Below, one piece after another: positions 61,156-64,000 of a DNA stretch of 64,000 nucleotides. The translations under genes and the position numbers were made by a program. The notes under the pieces are model-generated. The model had not been told where the DNA came from. It saw only the letters and a program-made list of their open reading frames with translations, and did not search any database. Every line of letters starts with the position of its first letter. The stretch's first letter is position 1. Source of the stretch: Stigmatella aurantiaca (GTDB lineage: Bacteria > Myxococcota > Myxococcia > Myxococcales > Myxococcaceae); the NCBI RefSeq assembly GCF_900109545.1, contig NZ_FOAP01000022.1, positions 90,748-154,747 on the forward strand, written 5' to 3'.

Positions 61156-63879
61156 TTACTGGCCCAGCACCCAGTGCAGGGAGTTGTTCAGCAGCGTCCG
61201 GGCCATGTCGGGCGGAACCGTGGGCCCGATGTACGGCGCTCCGTTGTAGGACGTCGTGTCGATGCCGTTGTAGAAGCCCACGTTGATCGTCACCAACCGG
61301 CCCCCCTGGCCATTGGGGTTCTCCTGGGCCGTGATGACCGGCCCCACGGAGCTGCCGTTGCCGTACACCGCCGAGGCGAGCACCGGGAGTCCGCCCACCG
61401 TCTTGACCTGCTTCACATCGATGTCGAGCGGATAGCGGAACGACAGTCCCTCGAGCCCCGCAGCGACCGGATGGCCCGAGGCGTGAATGCTCACGGTGTG
61501 CAGCGCGGTCACCCCATTGCTCTGGTACGTCAGCCGCGTCAGGTTCTCCCACGTCACCTGAGAGGCTCCGCCCTGCTGGGTCCAGGTGATGTCATCGCCG
61601 GAGACGATCAACCGGCCGCCCTGAGCGAAGTAGGTGCTCAGTGTGTTGGCGGTGGTGACGCTCGCGACGGGCGCGGTGAACGTCAACAGAATGACGGCGT
61701 CGTAGCCCTCCACCTGCGCGGGCGTCAGTCCTCCGGAGCCAATCTCCAGCCCCTCGTAGGGAACTCCCAGCGCGCCCAGGTAGCTCTTCACCAGGGCAAA
61801 CTCCTCGCTGCCGCCCGCCCAGATCGAGGGCTGGTAGGCCAGCAGGACCTTGAGCGAGGAGCCCTCCTCGCAGATGTCCCGGTCTCCCAGCGGGTTGAGG
61901 TGGCCCTCGGCATTGCCCGTGAGGGACTTGGCGTAGATGCCGCCATCGAAGCTGCCGTTGGTGAAGTTCACGTGGGCGTTCGGGGCGAGCAGCGTGCCCC
62001 ACAGGCCATAGCCCTGGGCGTTGATGGACGTGGCATCCACGAAGTTGAAGAGCACGCCCCGCTGATCGATTCCGCCGCTGAACGCGTGGCCACCGGCCAG
62101 CGTGGCCGAGGCGCCGTGGATGTTGAGCACCGCTAGGGAACCGGTCGGCGCATCGATGGACAGCAGCACGGCGCCGGTGAAGTCACTGGCGTTCACGTGG
62201 AACACGTTCACCTCCGGCGACGTGCCGCTCAGCATGAGACCGCCCCAGGACTCGCGCCGGGCAACCCCGTTTGCTGCCAGGCCGGCGAGCCGCGTGGACA
62301 GCGCGCGAAGCTCCGCCCCCCGCGCGGCGAAGTCCACCGGGGTGCCCTGGGCAGGCGCGCCCCGGACATACGTCACGTTGTTGGCGCCGTAGGTGCCCCC
62401 GTAGGCGGCATCGCCCCAGACGCCACCGTGGGACAGCGTCAGGTTGCCACCCGCCACCAGCACCGGCGCGGTGTCCGAGGACGGCAGCCGCCAGCCCACG
62501 GAGAAGTTCGTCATGGAGACGTTGCCCCCGGCGGCCACGCGGCCCTCCACGTCCGTGCCCAGGGAGTAGTCGCCCGTCAGGAACACGTTGTAGTCATTCA
62601 GGCGGACCTCGATGCACGTGGGCGGAGGCTGGCACACCAGCTCCACCATGGCCGAGGCGGTGTTGTTGCCCTCGCTGCACTCCACCTCGCGTCCCTGGCC
62701 CGAGCCGTTGTCATCCGCCACGGCGAAGAGGGGCAGCGGCCCCCCGGGGATGGGGTCCACCACGATGGAAGCCACGGCCTGGCCGCCCGCGGGGATGCCC
62801 TCCGCCAGCGTGGCCACGCCGAGCACGGAGCCCTGCGGGCCCGCCGTGACGGCATAGAAGGTGACCTGGAGGCCCGGGGCCACGGCGGCAGGCCCCGCGT
62901 TGGCCACCTGGGCGCTCAGCGTGAAGCGCTGCGATGCCACGTCACACGTGCCCGCCACTTGGGAGGTGATGAGGTCCACCGGCCCGGGGCAGGAGTCGCA
63001 CACGTTGCCCAGCCCATCGCCGTCCGAGTCCGTCTGGTCCGGGTTGGGCAGGGTGGGGCAGTTGTCGTTCTCGTCACAGGCGCCATCGCCATCCACGTCC
63101 GTGCACGCGTCGCACGCATCGCCGAAGCCGTCACCATCCGAGTCCGTCTGGTCCGGATTGGGCACCGAGAGGCAGTTGTCATCCTCGTCCAGCACCCCGT
63201 CCTCGTCGCTGTCGCTGGAGAAGCCGTTGCGGCAACATGCCACGCCGCCCGTCGAGGGCTTGGAGTGCACGATGGTGAAGGTCTCGCAGTAGCCCGTGTC
63301 GTCGGCGGCGCCCGGCAGGTTGCAGGACCAGCCCTGGCCCCCGATGGCACTGCACAGGTTCGCCGAGAACCGGTTGAGCGGGTTGCACGCCCCGGAGGGA
63401 ATCTCGCCGTAGTTGCCGCAGCCGAACACGTCGTTGGAGACCTGCTCCGTCTGCAGACACCCCGCCTGGCAGGTGCGCGAGTTGCACGCACTGTCGGCCC
63501 GCGTCCCGGTGGCGCACTCGCCGCAGCCGGTGCTGCTCTGGCGGGTGAGGAACAGGAGCGGCGGATCGCCGGGCCGCGTCGCGCCCCCACATCCGGACAC
63601 CGAGGCATTCTTCACGTCATTGGCGTCCAAGCACACGTGCCAGCCGGGGGCGCACAGGTCGGCCACGTTGCAGCCCGCGCCCGAGGGGTTGGTGCTGTCA
63701 TCTCCCGCCGCGCGGCCGCAGGCGGGGTTGCGCGTGTCCTGCGGCGTCAGGCCCGGACAGGACGGGGCCTCCTCCGGGGCGAACAGCGACACGCCGGGCA
63801 CCGTCCACGCGCCGCTACAGCCGGCGATGTTGGGGTAGGCCCCCTGAGGCATCCCCTCATCTTGCGAGCAGGTAGGCAA
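61156..63879 (-). CDS. Large cysteine-rich surface protein, probably N-terminally truncated by an IS
   Basis: At least 907 residues: a Cys-rich region (1-230), thrombospondin type 3-like calcium repeats (DSDEDGVLDEDDNC, DSDGDGFGDACD, about 235-300), a CARDB-like domain (310-420), a choice-of-anchor A domain (425-660; DYSLGTDVEGRVAAGGNVSM), and a ThuA/GATase-like end (VLLAYQPSIWAGGSEEFALV). No signal peptide is present and the annotated start is a TTG; coding-like Cys-containing sequence (TYCIRRPTQR) continues upstream until an in-frame TAG at 63925-63927. An insertion sequence end at that point would explain the loss. The intact gene would encode an exported, calcium-binding adhesion-like protein. 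Annotated as coding because the frame is open, but export is doubtful. Confidence 0.7.
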   Translation of the reverse strand: MPTCSQDEGMPQGAYPNIAGCSGAWTVPGVSLFAPEEAPSCPGLTPQDTRNPACGRAAGDDSTNPSGAGCNVADLCAPGWHVCLDANDVKNASVSGCGGATRPGDPPLLFLTRQSSTGCGECATGTRADSACNSRTCQAGCLQTEQVSNDVFGCGNYGEIPSGACNPLNRFSANLCSAIGGQGWSCNLPGAADDTGYCETFTIVHSKPSTGGVACCRNGFSSDSDEDGVLDEDDNCLSVPNPDQTDSDGDGFGDACDACTDVDGDGACDENDNCPTLPNPDQTDSDGDGLGNVCDSCPGPVDLITSQVAGTCDVASQRFTLSAQVANAGPAAVAPGLQVTFYAVTAGPQGSVLGVATLAEGIPAGGQAVASIVVDPIPGGPLPLFAVADDNGSGQGREVECSEGNNTASAMVELVCQPPPTCIEVRLNDYNVFLTGDYSLGTDVEGRVAAGGNVSMTNFSVGWRLPSSDTAPVLVAGGNLTLSHGGVWGDAAYGGTYGANNVTYVRGAPAQGTPVDFAARGAELRALSTRLAGLAANGVARRESWGGLMLSGTSPEVNVFHVNASDFTGAVLLSIDAPTGSLAVLNIHGASATLAGGHAFSGGIDQRGVLFNFVDATSINAQGYGLWGTLLAPNAHVNFTNGSFDGGIYAKSLTGNAEGHLNPLGDRDICEEGSSLKVLLAYQPSIWAGGSEEFALVKSYLGALGVPYEGLEIGSGGLTPAQVEGYDAVILLTFTAPVASVTTANTLSTYFAQGGRLIVSGDDITWTQQGGASQVTWENLTRLTYQSNGVTALHTVSIHASGHPVAAGLEGLSFRYPLDIDVKQVKTVGGLPVLASAVYGNGSSVGPVITAQENPNGQGGRLVTINVGFYNGIDTTSYNGAPYIGPTVPPDMARTLLNNSLHWVLGQ

Positions 63880-63899
63880 GCGTTGAGTGGGCCGTCTGA

Positions 63900-64000
63900 T
63901 GCAATAAGTAGGGTGCCTCGGGCACTACTTGTGCGGTGAGGTCATCGGCCATCAACGAGCAGCAGGTTCATACCTTCCTCCAGAGCTTGTTCGGGGAGGA
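63900..64000 (+). mobile_element. Left end of an insertion sequence (runs beyond window)
   Basis: An imperfect inverted repeat (AAGTAG at 63906-63911, CTACTT at 63925-63930, with GTGCC/GGCAC inside) precedes a reading frame on the plus strand that resembles the start of IS4-type transposases. The exact IS boundary cannot be fixed from one end; 63900 is approximate. It lies where the neighbouring surface-protein gene loses its 5' part. Confidence 0.4.
63936..64000 (+). CDS. Transposase N-terminus, IS4-like, cut by window edge
   Basis: From GTG 63936, 21 complete codons give MRSSAINEQQVHTFLQSLFG and continue with Glu at the edge. NEQQVHTFLQSLFG is the kind of N-terminus I recall from IS4-family transposases of myxobacteria. 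Only about one twentieth of a typical 400-450-residue transposase is visible, so family and start are tentative. It reads away from the truncated surface-protein gene. Confidence 0.45.
   Translation, partial: MRSSAINEQQVHTFLQSLFGE

Overview
The window is high-G+C, densely packed chromosomal DNA of a myxobacterium, most likely suborder Cystobacterineae (Myxococcus, Stigmatella, Cystobacter or Archangium type). The main reasons are a complete aibR-aibA-aibB-aibC-mvaS locus (the alternative isovaleryl-CoA pathway known from Myxococcus xanthus), a tandem pair of signal peptidase II genes, many large lipoproteins, an FHA-containing sigma-54 activator, giant hybrid histidine kinases and a Ser/Thr kinase with WD40 repeats. 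No rRNA or tRNA gene and no CRISPR array was seen. Gene starts were chosen from start-codon context, so several long reading frames have been shortened.

Layout. 1-2003: lgt (cut by the window edge) and two tandem lspA genes, the lipoprotein-maturation block. 2120-10033: a small DUF1279 membrane protein, a lipoprotein with two nearly identical endonuclease/exonuclease/phosphatase domains, a Ub-Mut7C protein, an unrecognised lipoprotein, and an isoleucyl-tRNA synthetase-like protein that has lost both catalytic signatures. 10086-22417: FHA/sigma-54 regulator divergent from RimK, a DsbA/FrnE-type oxidoreductase, a membrane protein, two lipoproteins, a membrane histidine kinase, a TolB-like lipoprotein with a cell-wall amidase, and a metallophosphoesterase. 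22430-28389: two tandem, translationally coupled hybrid kinases of architecture kinase-receiver-kinase. 28623-30537: a lower-G+C two-gene Septu-type (PtuA/PtuB) phage-defence cassette. 30589-37608: Kup potassium transporter, truncated haemoglobin, 5'-3' exonuclease, a DUF4398/OmpA pair, a GNAT enzyme, a DUF1338 enzyme and a small TPR-like protein.

37731-42409: the aib operon with a perfect palindromic operator in front and a strong hairpin behind. AibR controls the operon; MvaS makes HMG-CoA, AibA/AibB decarboxylate the 3-methylglutaconyl-CoA derived from it, and AibC reduces the product to isovaleryl-CoA for iso-branched fatty acids and secondary metabolites. 42425-49665: a large lipoprotein, then three genes joined by stop/start overlaps or close packing (membrane protein, sulfatase-like membrane enzyme, ATP-grasp ligase). 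A lower-G+C radical SAM gene sits directly behind the ligase, inside a 1.5 kb segment bracketed by two 51-bp copies of the ligase gene's 3' end. This looks like a small inserted cassette and is the most unusual structure found. 49675-61097: quinone oxidoreductase, GNAT protein, GH3 glycosidase with a putative operator, secreted M28 aminopeptidase, a Fes-like esterase preceded by paired inverted motifs, and the WD40 kinase. 61156-64000: a large cysteine-rich surface protein lacking a signal peptide, probably cut at its N-terminus by an insertion sequence whose transposase start lies at the right edge.
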